Assembly (NCBI RefSeq): GCF_003605385.1 | Contig: NZ_QYTV02000002.1 | Span: forward strand, 63,412 to 127,411 | From: Siminovitchia acidinfaciens | Lineage (GTDB): Bacteria; Bacillota; Bacilli; Bacillales; Bacillaceae_C | Length of the DNA: 64,000 bases | Reading direction: 5' to 3' | In this document: piece by piece, positions 51,871-60,838 of the stretch | How positions within the stretch are numbered: the first letter of the stretch is position 1 | How the letters are laid out: each line of letters starts with the position of its first letter | Program-made: the position numbers and the translations under genes | Notes under the pieces: model-generated | Databases searched by the model: none | The model's input: only the letters and a program-made list of their open reading frames with translations | What the model was told of the DNA's origin: nothing

Positions 51871-51991
51871 GCCTCAAAGAGTGGAAGGTTCATGTATGAA
51901 GAGTGGCGTTACGCGACCGAAAAAGCATACTAAAAGCATCATGAACCTTACCATAAACCAAGACCCTCGAAATCATTGCATCTTCTCCCCA

Positions 51992-52234
51992 TCACGCATC
52001 TCCGAACTTACCATATTCTTTCTCAAAGATAAGCCGTATGGTACCAATGGGACCGTTCCACTGTTTCGCTAGAATCACCTCCGCAATATTCGGGTGTTTC
52101 GTCTCCTTCTCATAATAATCATCGCGGTACAGGAAGGCGATTACGTCGGCATCCTATTAGATTTTCCCGCTTTCCCGCAGATCAGAAAGGATCGGCCGTT
52201 TATCCTGCCAGCTCTCCACTCCCCTGCTTGACAT
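51992..52234 (-). pseudogene. replicative DNA helicase (DnaB-type) C-terminal remnant
   Basis: The minus-strand frame reads SSRGVESWQDKRPILSDLRE, then SGKI, two stops, DADVIAFLYRDDYYEKETKH, and AKQWNGPIGTIRLIFEKEYG. This is the end of a DnaB/DnaC helicase: the SRGVE, RESG, DAD(I/V)xxFLYRDDYY and AKxRNGPxG blocks. Two in-frame stops and the missing front make it a remnant. Its composition is GC-richer than the flanks, hinting at phage or plasmid origin. Confidence 0.8.
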
Positions 52235-52412
52235 CTACGATATAACTTCATAAAATAAATTTTCATACCGATTTGGAGGTTTTTGTTTGTTTAACTTATG
52301 TTTAGTGCTGGTTAAGTAAACTTTCTTAATGCCCATAGTCATTAAGAGAGTACCGTTTATAGAAAGAATAATAAACCTTGGTCTAATTAATTAAAAGAAC
52401 AGGAGACTATAA

Positions 52413-52946
52413 ATGGAAATCTTAATCAGAGAAGAGCTCCCAGAAGAATATAACATGACTGAAAAGGTTGTTAAAAAAGCCTTTTTATACGAAGAATATA
52501 GTGATAAGAAAGAGCATCTACTTGTTAATCGAATCCGAAAATCAGATGCATTTATTCCCGAACTTTCATTGGTTGCAATAGACAAGGATAAGGAAATTGT
52601 TGGTTATATTCTTTTGTCTAAAGTTACAATCGTAAATGATGATAAAACCGTGGATTCTTTGGCACTTGCCCCAGTATCTGTTACACCAGAGCATCAGAAG
52701 AGAGGTATAGGAAGTCAATTAATTCATGCTGCATTAAATAGAGCAAAAGAGATTGGTTATCATTCAGTTATCGTTTTAGGTCATAGTGACTATTATCCAA
52801 AATTTGGCTTTCAACAAGCTCGTTTATGGAATATACAATCTCCATTTGATGTGCCTGATGATGTATTTATGGCCCTGGAATTAACTGAGAATTCCCTTGA
52901 AAATGTAGAAGGGGTCGTTCACTATTCAAACGCTTTTTTAGAATGA
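52413..52946 (+). CDS. GNAT family N-acetyltransferase (YhbS-like)
   Basis: 177-residue acetyltransferase. Motif A is VSVTPEHQKRGIGSQLIHAA, and VIVLGHSDYYPKFGFQQA is a further conserved block of the YhbS-like subgroup. ATG at 52413 follows AGGAG. Unknown substrate. It is monocistronic with a terminator downstream. Confidence 0.87.
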   Translation: MEILIREELPEEYNMTEKVVKKAFLYEEYSDKKEHLLVNRIRKSDAFIPELSLVAIDKDKEIVGYILLSKVTIVNDDKTVDSLALAPVSVTPEHQKRGIGSQLIHAALNRAKEIGYHSVIVLGHSDYYPKFGFQQARLWNIQSPFDVPDDVFMALELTENSLENVEGVVHYSNAFLE

Positions 52947-52989
52947 ATTTGGGCTAATTCACCAGCCTCTAAAACTTGAGATTTTGAAA

Positions 52990-53043
52990 GGGGTTGTTCC
53001 TGAAATTGTTTTTCAACATTTATCAGGACAACCCATTTTTTAT
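52990..53043 (+). terminator. terminator after YhbS-like gene
   Basis: GGGTTGT(T)CCTGA and TCAGGACAACCC pair over about 11 bases with a 20-base AT-rich loop, then ATTTTTTA. It lies 45 bases past the stop. Confidence 0.65.
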
Positions 53044-53147
53044 ATTGCAACTCAAGAACATGTCCCGATTAAAGCAAGGGCATACTGACTTATTCAATAA
53101 GTGCGCCCGAATAGACGGCTATTTTAAGGTAATCGGAATACTAATTA

Positions 53148-53498
53148 TTATTTACGCAAAATCTTCTCCATCGCTTTTCCTTTTGCCAACTCATCAATCA
53201 GCTTATCCAAATAGCGAATTTCCTGCATAGTTGGTTCTTCAATGTCTTCCACTCGGACACCGCAGACCACACCTTTGATCAAAGTCCGGGAAGGATTCAG
53301 TTGGGGGGCTTTCGCAAAGAAGGTCTCAAAGTCTGTCTGTTTTTCCAGTTGCGCTTCTAACTCCTCCTGGCTATACCCTGTCAACCAACTGATGATTTCA
53401 TCGACTTCTGTTTTCGTGCGTCCTTTTTTCTCCGCCTTCTTAACATAATGGGGATAGACACTTGCGAAACTCATTGTATAGATCTTATGTTTGGTCAT
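53148..53498 (-). CDS. DUF2200 family protein
   Basis: 116-residue protein of the DUF2200 family. It begins [20 protein letters not shown] and ends [20 protein letters not shown]. The [11 protein letters not shown] and [14 protein letters not shown] blocks are conserved. Function unknown. It has a strong ribosome site (GAGG) at 53506-53512. Confidence 0.88.
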   Translation of the reverse strand: MTKHKIYTMSFASVYPHYVKKAEKKGRTKTEVDEIISWLTGYSQEELEAQLEKQTDFETFFAKAPQLNPSRTLIKGVVCGVRVEDIEEPTMQEIRYLDKLIDELAKGKAMEKILRK

Positions 53499-53750
53499 GA
53501 TACATCCTCCCTCGTTTTCTTAAGTTTATCACATAAGACCCCTAAGATTTTCTTCCAGATTGTCCCCCTTCTCCGCAATCATTACAACACCTCCGATATA
53601 ATAATAAAATGATTCTCCTTTAACTCAGGTAAGCTGTTGTGTGCGTAGATGCAGATTCCTTGTCAGTTTCCTCGGCCTAATTTCGTACTAATAGAACCGC
53701 TCTAATCATATTCTTATAAAAGAACACAATAAGAAGGAGTGGAAAGTTAG

Positions 53751-55187
53751 GTGATAAACGTTAAGGTAAACTTACGCCCCCTTGTAAGTAAGTTAAATTT
53801 ACCCACTGTTTTGAAAACAACTATACTTCCAGGTGACTCAATTGAAAGATTATTTATTGCAACCCAGGTAGGAGAAATCTTTTACATAGGAAACGGAAGT
53901 TTGAGGACTTTTTTAGATATTCGCCCGCGAATCTTAAAACTGGGTACTTCTGAACCAGGTGTTTCTCGTGGTGGATATGATGAACGGGGATTGATAGGGC
54001 TGGCGTTTCATCCCCGTTTTTATTATAACGGTCTGTTTTATCTTCATTATTCAGTAGCTGGAACACAAGGACCAGGCGCTCTTTCTAAACGGTTTAAGCC
54101 TAACCCGTGCGATCCCGATACGTTAAATCTAAGATGGACCAATAGAGAAACTCAATACGATCATATCGATACAGTTGAAGAATGGATGTTACTATCGAAT
54201 GGTCAACCTCAAAAAAGACGGACATTACTTAACTTAAGAAGACCATTCTTTAACCATAATGGTGTCAATAGTTTAAACTTTTCACCTGAAACAGGAAAAC
54301 TTGTTTTAACAACTGGAGATGGTGGAGCAGGCTATGACCCATTTAATTTAAGCCAAGATGATATGGAAATAGCAGGTAAAATAATTGAAATTGATGTGGC
54401 TAAGAATACATTTATCAATAATCCACCCGTCGTCACACGTTTTAATGAACTTCCCGTAACTGTTCAGGAAACACTTACGGTCATTGCTAAAGGAGTTCGC
54501 AATATACCAGGCATTTCATTTCAAAAGGCGAATAATCGATATATCAAATATGTGGGAAATGTCGGACAAGATTTGGTAGAGTCGATTTTTTCATTCGTTC
54601 AATATAAACCAGTACCGGTTACTCAGCTTATTCAAGCTTCTATAATGAATTCTATACCTGACCAAGAAGGATTTATTAACTTTGGCTGGCGAGGGTGGGA
54701 AGGTGCTTTTCCTACTTCAACTAAAAAGAGCTGTTCTGAAAATCCCACTTTGGATGAGAAAACAATTGCATATTTCAATGAAGCAATAAAAACTTCTGTA
54801 AAGCGTCTTCAGCCGTTAACTAGTTATTACCACGATGATCCCCGCTCCGATAAATTTGGAGGAACTGCACTTACAGGTGTGCAAGCCTATATGGGGAATG
54901 GAATCCCAGATTTAATGGGAAACGTTGTGTTTACCGATCTTGCGAGGCGCGAAGAATCTCAATCTCCGGTTAGAGGGGTTTTAGCTTATACCCGGGTAAG
55001 AACAGATTGTAAACTAAATGATTTTAGTGTTATTAAAACCAATTATGATTTTGGGTCTCAATCAGCTTATTATGTCAGTCTAGGAACGAATCTGGATCAG
55101 ACCAGACTATATTTAGGAGTATATGGCTCTATGAAAGTGACTGATTTTAACCAAGGTACTGTTTTTGAAATTGTTCCAGGTTCATAA
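53751..55187 (+). CDS. PQQ-dependent sugar dehydrogenase-like protein
   Basis: 478-residue protein resembling the soluble glucose/sorbosone dehydrogenase beta-propeller family. Visible are LFIATQVGEIFYI, GGYDERGLIGLAFHPRF, HNGVNSLNFSPETGKLVLTTGDGG and GGTALTGVQAYMG. No signal peptide or lipobox is found, unlike exported relatives. The start is GTG at 53751, 11 bases after AAGGAG. PQQ synthesis genes are absent from the window. Enzymatic activity is inferred. Confidence 0.8.
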   Translation: MINVKVNLRPLVSKLNLPTVLKTTILPGDSIERLFIATQVGEIFYIGNGSLRTFLDIRPRILKLGTSEPGVSRGGYDERGLIGLAFHPRFYYNGLFYLHYSVAGTQGPGALSKRFKPNPCDPDTLNLRWTNRETQYDHIDTVEEWMLLSNGQPQKRRTLLNLRRPFFNHNGVNSLNFSPETGKLVLTTGDGGAGYDPFNLSQDDMEIAGKIIEIDVAKNTFINNPPVVTRFNELPVTVQETLTVIAKGVRNIPGISFQKANNRYIKYVGNVGQDLVESIFSFVQYKPVPVTQLIQASIMNSIPDQEGFINFGWRGWEGAFPTSTKKSCSENPTLDEKTIAYFNEAIKTSVKRLQPLTSYYHDDPRSDKFGGTALTGVQAYMGNGIPDLMGNVVFTDLARREESQSPVRGVLAYTRVRTDCKLNDFSVIKTNYDFGSQSAYYVSLGTNLDQTRLYLGVYGSMKVTDFNQGTVFEIVPGS

Positions 55188-55504
55188 CTATAAAATTAAA
55201 TTCCTATTGGAATGCATCGAAAAAATCAAGAGAGAAATCATGCTCCCGCGGTTGGTTATTTTTTCTGATATGCATGTTCCGTACATCTTCTCTTGCGAAG
55301 GAACGATTCTTGTTCTCGTGAGATAACTAGCCATCTTTGATATATCCTGTGAATTCTTATACAGATTCTGACTACTACGGATGTTAGCTGGAATAAGTGT
55401 AGTAATTGATTGTAATCAAATGGATATATGCGTTTTTATGTGAAGTTCTTATGCTAAGAAAAAAGATGGACATATAAAAAAGGTATGTCTAGAAGGAGAA
55501 ACCT
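55188..55504. other. intergenic region, no intact gene
   Basis: About 320 bases between two plus-strand genes. A short frame near 55214 ending NHAPAVGYFF has no proper context. A ribosome site (AAGGAG) lies just before the next gene. Confidence 0.35.
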
Positions 55505-56083
55505 ATGTATTGGTTTAGCATTTTATCACATGAACCATACAAGCTTCATAATTATTTAAAAACGTTTTCGTATTCTAAAAAGCTCGTATTAACCGCCCTA
55601 CTTTCGGCAATTGCAGCTATCCTGCAGTCAACCGGTAACCTTCTGCCGGGAGTCGGGTATTTAATTAGCCCTTTTGCCACTCTCCCTATCTTGGTTTGTT
55701 GTATTATATCCATTTCAAATGTGCTTCAGTGTTACGTTCTAACGTTACTTTTACTTATTCTTATACAACCCGCCGAATTTTTTGTTTTCCCATTTACAAC
55801 TGGGCTTATAGGTTTAGGAATCGGGATAGCACTTCCCATTTTAAAAAGACGAATCAGCATTATCGTCTTTACATCTTTATTATTGTCAGGTGGAATTTGT
55901 TTCCTTTTATATATAGTTCAATTCCCTGTTTTAGGACCCACCGCCGGTACATCACTTTCATTAAAGGTTATAGGTTTTATTTACATTTTTACTTTTGTAT
56001 ATAGCTGGCTATGGGTTGAATTAAGCAGGTTTATTTTTAAGAAATGGTATAAATTGATTGAAAAAATAAGTAAACAAGTTTAG
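55505..56083 (+). CDS. polytopic membrane protein, unknown function
   Basis: 192-residue protein with about five or six hydrophobic helices. The early stretch YSKKLVLTALLSAIAAILQS and the proline/glycine-rich loop ISPFATLP recall substrate-binding (S) components of ECF vitamin transporters, but I cannot assign a family. ATG at 55505 follows AGAAGGAG. No partner gene is nearby. Confidence 0.65.
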   Translation: MYWFSILSHEPYKLHNYLKTFSYSKKLVLTALLSAIAAILQSTGNLLPGVGYLISPFATLPILVCCIISISNVLQCYVLTLLLLILIQPAEFFVFPFTTGLIGLGIGIALPILKRRISIIVFTSLLLSGGICFLLYIVQFPVLGPTAGTSLSLKVIGFIYIFTFVYSWLWVELSRFIFKKWYKLIEKISKQV

Positions 56084-56659
56084 GGCGCAGAATCTATGCT
56101 CCTTCTCATGTTTAGGTCTAAATAGTTAATAAGATGTTGGTCAAATAAGAATTTCATGTTAACTTGTCAAACCGATCTACCATCCCATGTCTGATACGGG
56201 CTAACTTGTTTCAAGTACACCAAGATCCGTATGTGTTTCTTCCATTTATAAATGGTTTGAATTTTTTATGGACATGCCATCCGCTAAAAGTAATCAATAT
56301 TGCCACTATAATACTTCCAATTGGTTCTGCATAACAATTGCACTTCGGACCCCATCATATTATTGGAATCAGGAGTATTGTTGCATGTAGTGTGTCACCC
56401 CCTCGATGCTGAAGTTCATAAAGCTGTAATAGAGAATCAGTGTAAGTGATTTCTTTTGGAATCGAGCGATTGGGCATTAAAGCCTGACAGCCAATTCAAT
56501 CAACCCATTTCTATGGGGGGTGATATTTTCTTTCGAAAAAGATCACCTTTAATCATTGTGGTAGAAATAAAAGGGGAAGTGGTTATGCTCTTTCACTGTA
56601 TGGTTAAGGACTTTACTTACCTGGCGCTTCATATGATATAACAGGGTTCAATCAGCATT
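56084..56659. other. intergenic region, no gene supported
   Basis: About 580 bases. A 61-codon frame at 56456-56641 (plus) has no good ribosome site and no known family. Nothing else recognised. Confidence 0.35.
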
Positions 56660-56701
56660 GTCCCCTTATTGCACTTCGAACAAAAAATGTAATAAGGGGA
56701 A
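56660..56701. other. stem-loop TCCCCTTATT/AATAAGGGGA
   Basis: A 10-bp inverted repeat with a 22-base loop. It has no T-run on the plus side and only weak T content on the minus side. It lies 135 bases past the stop of the DUF1259 gene and could mark the end of its message. Confidence 0.4.
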
Positions 56702-56835
56702 ATGAAAATAATAAGATTTCAGGTGTGGAAAGAGATCAAAAAAACATCTCCGCTAGCTATATTCTTAGTAACCACTGCCCTTTACATAAAAAAACAACGG
56801 AATATGAATTTCCTTCTGGTTTTCTTTTGGGTATC

Positions 56836-57771
56836 TTATTTTCTCCTTATAGATGTTTTACTTCTGAACCTTACTGGCCGATTATTCAGCACACTTAATG
56901 CTTTACGAGTTTTTCTTGCAAAATCCAGCGGCTGGTCGATCGATAACCAGTGTATATACATGAGCCTCGGATGTTCAAATAACCAGTGGTTATGAAACGC
57001 TGTTACAAATATTCCTTGTTCCCGGAGCCTACTTATAAAAGGATTGAGCTCCTCCTGTAAAATAACAGTTTCACCGGCGCAAAGTGCACGTCCGTCCGGG
57101 GACAGAGACTCAAAGGTAAACATCTGCGGAATCAACAGGAAGGAGCGGCCTTGTCTGCCTAGAACGACCGGTCGGATGTTATGTCGTGATCTCATCACAA
57201 TGCATATATCATCTTCAAACGTGTGCATTTCTCCTCCAAGAATTCGGCTGAACTGATCACAAAGGCTGCTTCCATCGTCATGCCGTCCAGCAGATACGTC
57301 CATACTTTGTTCATCCAGGCTTTCCAGGCTTTTTGAGCTGGCCTCCACCCGGACTGGACGAGTAGTTAATACCCGCATAGCGTCCCGGACTTTTCTGGCA
57401 AAGGCAAGTGGCTCGTCGATCGACTCAAAGTGCATATACATAAGCCGAGGCTTATCGAAAAGCCAGTGATTGTGTGTAGCTGTTACAATAATGTCGTGCT
57501 GACGAAGCTTGCTCATAAAAGGGTTAACTTCCTCTTGGAGAAGAACCGTTTCTCCAAGGCACAAGGCTTGCCCATTTTTATTCATATTTTCAAATGAAAA
57601 AGCCTGGGGAACAAACATAAAAGATTCTGCAGGTCTACCCAATACGATAGGATGAAGATTCGTTCTGGACCGGGTTGCGGTACACACGCCATTGACGACG
57701 CTAGGTGTGGAGCCTAGTATTCTTGCAAACTCTCGGCAAAGCTTTGATGGATTCGTATCCATACCTCTCAC
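56836..57771 (-). CDS. tandem DUF1259 domain protein
   Basis: 311-residue protein of two DUF1259 domains of about 130 residues. The halves share blocks such as NLHPIVLGRPAESFMFVPQA and NIRPVVLGRQGRSFLLIPQM, TATHNHWLFDKPRLMYMHFE and TAFHNHWLFEHPRLMYIHWL, and both carry THNHW- or FHNHW-type histidines. The family is uncharacterised. GTG at 57771 lies 6 bases after GGAGGGG; ATG at 57762 is an alternative. An older frame continues up to 57831 without a ribosome site. Confidence 0.85.
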   Translation of the reverse strand: MRGMDTNPSKLCREFARILGSTPSVVNGVCTATRSRTNLHPIVLGRPAESFMFVPQAFSFENMNKNGQALCLGETVLLQEEVNPFMSKLRQHDIIVTATHNHWLFDKPRLMYMHFESIDEPLAFARKVRDAMRVLTTRPVRVEASSKSLESLDEQSMDVSAGRHDDGSSLCDQFSRILGGEMHTFEDDICIVMRSRHNIRPVVLGRQGRSFLLIPQMFTFESLSPDGRALCAGETVILQEELNPFISRLREQGIFVTAFHNHWLFEHPRLMYIHWLSIDQPLDFARKTRKALSVLNNRPVRFRSKTSIRRK

Positions 57772-58260
57772 AAATAACCCCTCCAAATGAATGATATTAA
57801 TATAACCTATGGAAGGATATGCCCCATCCAATTTTCCGCAAGTGTTAAATACCTATCCGTATTAAATTGGGTTTGGTCGGACAATAAAAGCCGGAGTATG
57901 CTCAATTGATTAGAGAAAATTAATGGAACAAAACAGACGTTATGGCCATTCCGGCATTAACCCGGGCTTCTCATAGCAATAGTTCCGGCGGTCCAATTAG
58001 AGACTCTGATTTGTCCAAAGAAATATGCCAGCTCCTATCCTGATAAAATCTGGATTATCACGGGACAGCTTTTAGTCCAACCTTTTCCTGTAATGGATTG
58101 ACAACCGGTAAATAAACACCATTAAGATGAAGTGCCAAGATTTAAATAAGAACCTGTAACCTATCTATACAATAAAAAATCCTCATTTTTATCAGAAGGT
58201 CTGTCCAATCTAATTCGACAATTTTCAATATATTAATATTGAAGCCGGCTTTAATTGATG
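57772..58260. other. intergenic region upstream of DUF1259 gene
   Basis: About 490 bases. No ORF with a ribosome site and no known RNA motif was recognised. Confidence 0.35.
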
Positions 58261-58279
58261 TAAAGGAGGTGTCCAGAGT

Positions 58280-58438
58280 ATGTTCCTTTTTGAAGATGAT
58301 TTTGTTGGTGGAGAAAGGGAAAGACGGAGAAGAAGATTAATTTGTGAATGCCGTGAAGAACGCGAAAGAGAGCGCAGGCGGGAATTTGAGTGCATATGCA
58401 GAGAACGTAGACGTAGACATGAGGAATTTGATTTCTAG
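58280..58438 (+). CDS. 52-aa Arg/Glu-rich protein with two CxC motifs
   Basis: AAAGGAGGTG lies 8 bases before ATG at 58280, a very strong site. The peptide is MFLFEDDFVGGERERRRRRL followed by ICECREERERERRREFEC, ICRERRRRHEEFDF. About 40 percent of residues are Arg, and Glu is the next commonest. CEC and CIC pairs could bind metal or crosslink. Such tiny charged proteins in bacilli may be coat-associated or nucleic-acid binding; no family recognised. A terminator follows. Confidence 0.6.
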   Translation: MFLFEDDFVGGERERRRRRLICECREERERERRREFECICRERRRRHEEFDF

Positions 58439-58498
58439 ATAACTTCATGAAAAAGAGAAGTCTCAGAGGTGATAGTCGTAGAGATTTCTATAGTCATA

Positions 58499-58527
58499 GG
58501 CCCGGCGTAGACCGGGCTTTTTCTTAA
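58499..58527 (+). terminator. terminator after Arg-rich small gene
   Basis: GCCCGG and CCGGGC flank CGTAGA, followed by TTTTTCTT. It lies about 60 bases past the stop. Confidence 0.85.
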
Positions 58528-59007
58528 GTGTTTTCTTAATAAGCTTAAATAGGGTAAACCATAAAAGGAAAGTAACCGTCCGTTTGGGAGATAATACATT
58601 CCTTTTGGAGCAATCGTTTTTTATGTCTTTTTGCTTCGCCTCCTTTATTATTATTAATTTTAAATCTCTTTCTTTACTTTTATTGAGTAACAGTTTTATG
58701 TTAAATTCTAAATGTCGAAAGCTTAATTAGTCTTTGTATTCGAATCCAATCATCAATTTGAAAGGAAAAGCCTGATTTTTCCAAGCCGAGTAATTGTTTC
58801 TTATTAATCATCTTCTTTAATCTACTTCTTCGTCTTTTACGAGCGCACCTGCAAATCAAATTTAGCCGTCCACTTTTCCCTTCTAAGGACAACCGACAAA
58901 AATACGGATTTAGGCTGAAATGCATATTGAAGATGTTGACAAAGAGGTTGTTCTATATGTTTAGTGTCTAAGAATTCACTTCATTCTAGAAAATGGCTCT
59001 AAAATGA
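58528..59007. other. intergenic region, no supported gene
   Basis: About 480 bases. A 74-codon minus-strand frame (58701-58925) has no ribosome site. Its last part, MINKKQLLGLEKSGFSFQID, could be a gene remnant, but no family is recognised. Confidence 0.35.
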
Positions 59008-59042
59008 AAAATGGGCGTTATCCTTGTTCCAGGATAGCGCCC
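59008..59042. repeat. hairpin repeat, best copy of dispersed family
   Basis: GGGCGTTATCCT and AGGATAGCGCCC form a 12-bp stem with one G-T wobble around TGTTCC. It is preceded by AAAATGGCTCTAAAATGAAAA. Related copies lie at 37672, 59703 and 59850. Confidence 0.6.
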
Positions 59043-59265
59043 GATTGATAAATATAACTGTTTAAATATAATAAGCCGGTCCATAAATCCCCTAGCATTA
59101 AAATGTTGATTGATAATTAAAACGTAAAGATAGGTAATGGTCATTCGTTATCATTCTCTCTACTTACATTATACTATTATTTTTAAATTATTTATAGACT
59201 ATTCTTTCTGTAATCCCACTACTATACTGTTATATACAAATCTAAAGTATAAGGGGTGTATCAGT

Positions 59266-59682
59266 ATGAACGACAAAAAAGATATCTTAGATAATGGTCC
59301 TTTCTTTCATGGGACTAAAGCTGAACTGAAAATTGGAGATTTCTTGGAACCCCAACACTTATCAAATTACCAAGATAAAAAATCCAACTATATATATTTT
59401 ACTGCGACATTAGATGCTGCTAAATGGGGTGCTGAATTAGCAAAATCTGAATCAAAGGAAAGAATCTATATTGTAGAACCATTAGGTGATTTTGAAAATG
59501 ATCCGAACTTAACTGACAAAAGATTTCCTGGAAACCCAACACGATCTTATAGGTCTAAATCTCCTTTGAAAATAGTAGCAGAATTAGGTTCATGGGAAAG
59601 ACATTCCGATGAAGAAATAAACCATATGCTTACATCTTTAAAAAAGTTACGTGAACAAGGAAAAGATATAATATACGATTAA
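59266..59682 (+). CDS. arr: NAD-rifampin ADP-ribosyltransferase
   Basis: 138-residue Arr enzyme. Features are GPFFHGTKAELKIGD, NYIYFTATLDAAKWGAELA, YIVEPLGDFENDPN and FPGNPTRSYRSKSPLKIV, in order. It transfers ADP-ribose from NAD to the 23-hydroxyl of rifamycins. ATG at 59266 follows AAGGGGTG by 7 bases; a longer frame exists upstream but is not translated by any good site. Rifampin resistance is expected from the family, not tested. Confidence 0.93.
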   Translation: MNDKKDILDNGPFFHGTKAELKIGDFLEPQHLSNYQDKKSNYIYFTATLDAAKWGAELAKSESKERIYIVEPLGDFENDPNLTDKRFPGNPTRSYRSKSPLKIVAELGSWERHSDEEINHMLTSLKKLREQGKDIIYD

Positions 59683-59702
59683 TACTTAAGGGGATTCCTT
59701 TC

Positions 59703-59776
59703 AACTTAATGGCCCGGTTGTTTAAGTTAAGAAACCGGGCACAACTGCTTATCAAGCAATTGCGCCCGTTAGCGGA
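59703..59776. repeat. dispersed palindromic repeat, copy
   Basis: GCCCGGTT and AACCGGGC form an 8-bp stem (about 59711-59738). A second arm follows, AATTGCGCCCGTTAG, matching the ends of other copies. Confidence 0.5.
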
Positions 59777-60109
59777 ATAACGTGTTATTCTTCATTCTTA
59801 CTTTTGGCGAACGCCAAATCAAAAACAGATATACCCAGGGGGCGCTTATCCTTGTTCTAGGATAGCACCCTGATGTATATAAGAAACGGCCTAGCTTTAC
59901 AAGTTCCTGACAGGTGATTTTATTTGGATATTCAATTTTACTTAAGTACTTCTTACGGTTTTTCTAACACATTTTACTTACGATAAAATAAACGGACCAA
60001 AATGATCATGATTTTACTTGTTGGATTACTTATCTGTGAACCGATCCATGTATTGCTTGTTACTAAATAAATCATAGATACCGGTGATTAGTACATCTTC
60101 CTATTGACC
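59777..60109. other. intergenic region downstream of queE
   Basis: About 330 bases. It holds the hairpin GGCGCTTATCCT/AGGATAGCACC (59842-59876), another copy of the dispersed family. No queF gene is found here or elsewhere in the window. Confidence 0.45.
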
Positions 60110-60838
60110 CTAAACGCCACGTTTATTTCCCCAAATCAAGGTATGAAGCTGGGGCAGGACTTTCACGTTTCTCAAATCGTTATCTTCTACTACTTTATTT
60201 ACCAGCCACTCATATTTATGTAATAACTGATTAATTAACCGTTCATTCTCAGATGTCCTATGATCATCGTTACCTACCTGCAGGTAAAACGTGATTTCCG
60301 GATATCTAAAATGCACTTTTTTGGCATAGTCGAAATCCTGGTCATCAAAAATCACCACTTTTAAACTGCAACTATGTGTTGAATTTGCTCCCTTTAGTTT
60401 TTCAATAATCATGTCAAGAGTATCAAAGTCAGTTACCATTCCAGAACTTGGCGGCTTTGGAGAAATGGTTAATTCATCAATGTCTAAAAACCAATCCTGC
60501 CACTTGCTACCTTGTGTTTCTAACCCGACTTGTATCTTGTTCTTTTTTAATAGATTGATTAAGTAGCTGAGGTTTTTCAATAATGCAGGATTTCCACCGG
60601 ATATGGTTACGAAAGAAAAGCCGTTACCCCCAAGTAACTTAAGTTCATGCCAAATCTCTTCCGCGTCCATTTGCTTGATTAAATCTTTTGCTGAACCGTC
60701 CCATGTAAAAGCAGAATCACACCATGTACAGGAGTAGTCACAACCGGCTGTTCGGACAAACATTGTCTTTTGGCCGATCACCATCCCTTCTCCTTGAATG
60801 GTTGGACCAAATATTTCAATTACAGGTACTTTACTCAA
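60110..60838 (-). CDS. queE: 7-carboxy-7-deazaguanine synthase QueE
   Basis: 242-residue radical SAM enzyme that makes 7-carboxy-7-deazaguanine in queuosine synthesis. The [4Fe-4S] cysteines are Cys33, Cys37 and Cys40 in GCDYSCTWC, and GPTIQGEG and ISGGNPALL follow the family. TTG at 60838 overlaps the queD stop codon region by 8 bases and lies just after GGGAGTGG. The length equals B. subtilis QueE. Confidence 0.93.
   Translation of the reverse strand: MSKVPVIEIFGPTIQGEGMVIGQKTMFVRTAGCDYSCTWCDSAFTWDGSAKDLIKQMDAEEIWHELKLLGGNGFSFVTISGGNPALLKNLSYLINLLKKNKIQVGLETQGSKWQDWFLDIDELTISPKPPSSGMVTDFDTLDMIIEKLKGANSTHSCSLKVVIFDDQDFDYAKKVHFRYPEITFYLQVGNDDHRTSENERLINQLLHKYEWLVNKVVEDNDLRNVKVLPQLHTLIWGNKRGV

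Noticed and set aside
56456-56641. 61-codon plus-strand frame MESSDWALKPDSQF...
   Set aside because: No ribosome site and no homologous pattern; it appears to be chance.
56702-56995. 97-codon plus-strand frame starting MKIIRFQVWKEIKKTS
   Set aside because: It overlaps the well-supported DUF1259 gene on the other strand and shows no family match. The first 45 codons lie outside that gene, but the rest is an antisense shadow.
58701-58925. 74-codon minus-strand frame MHFSLNPYFCRL...
   Set aside because: No ribosome site upstream and no recognised family.
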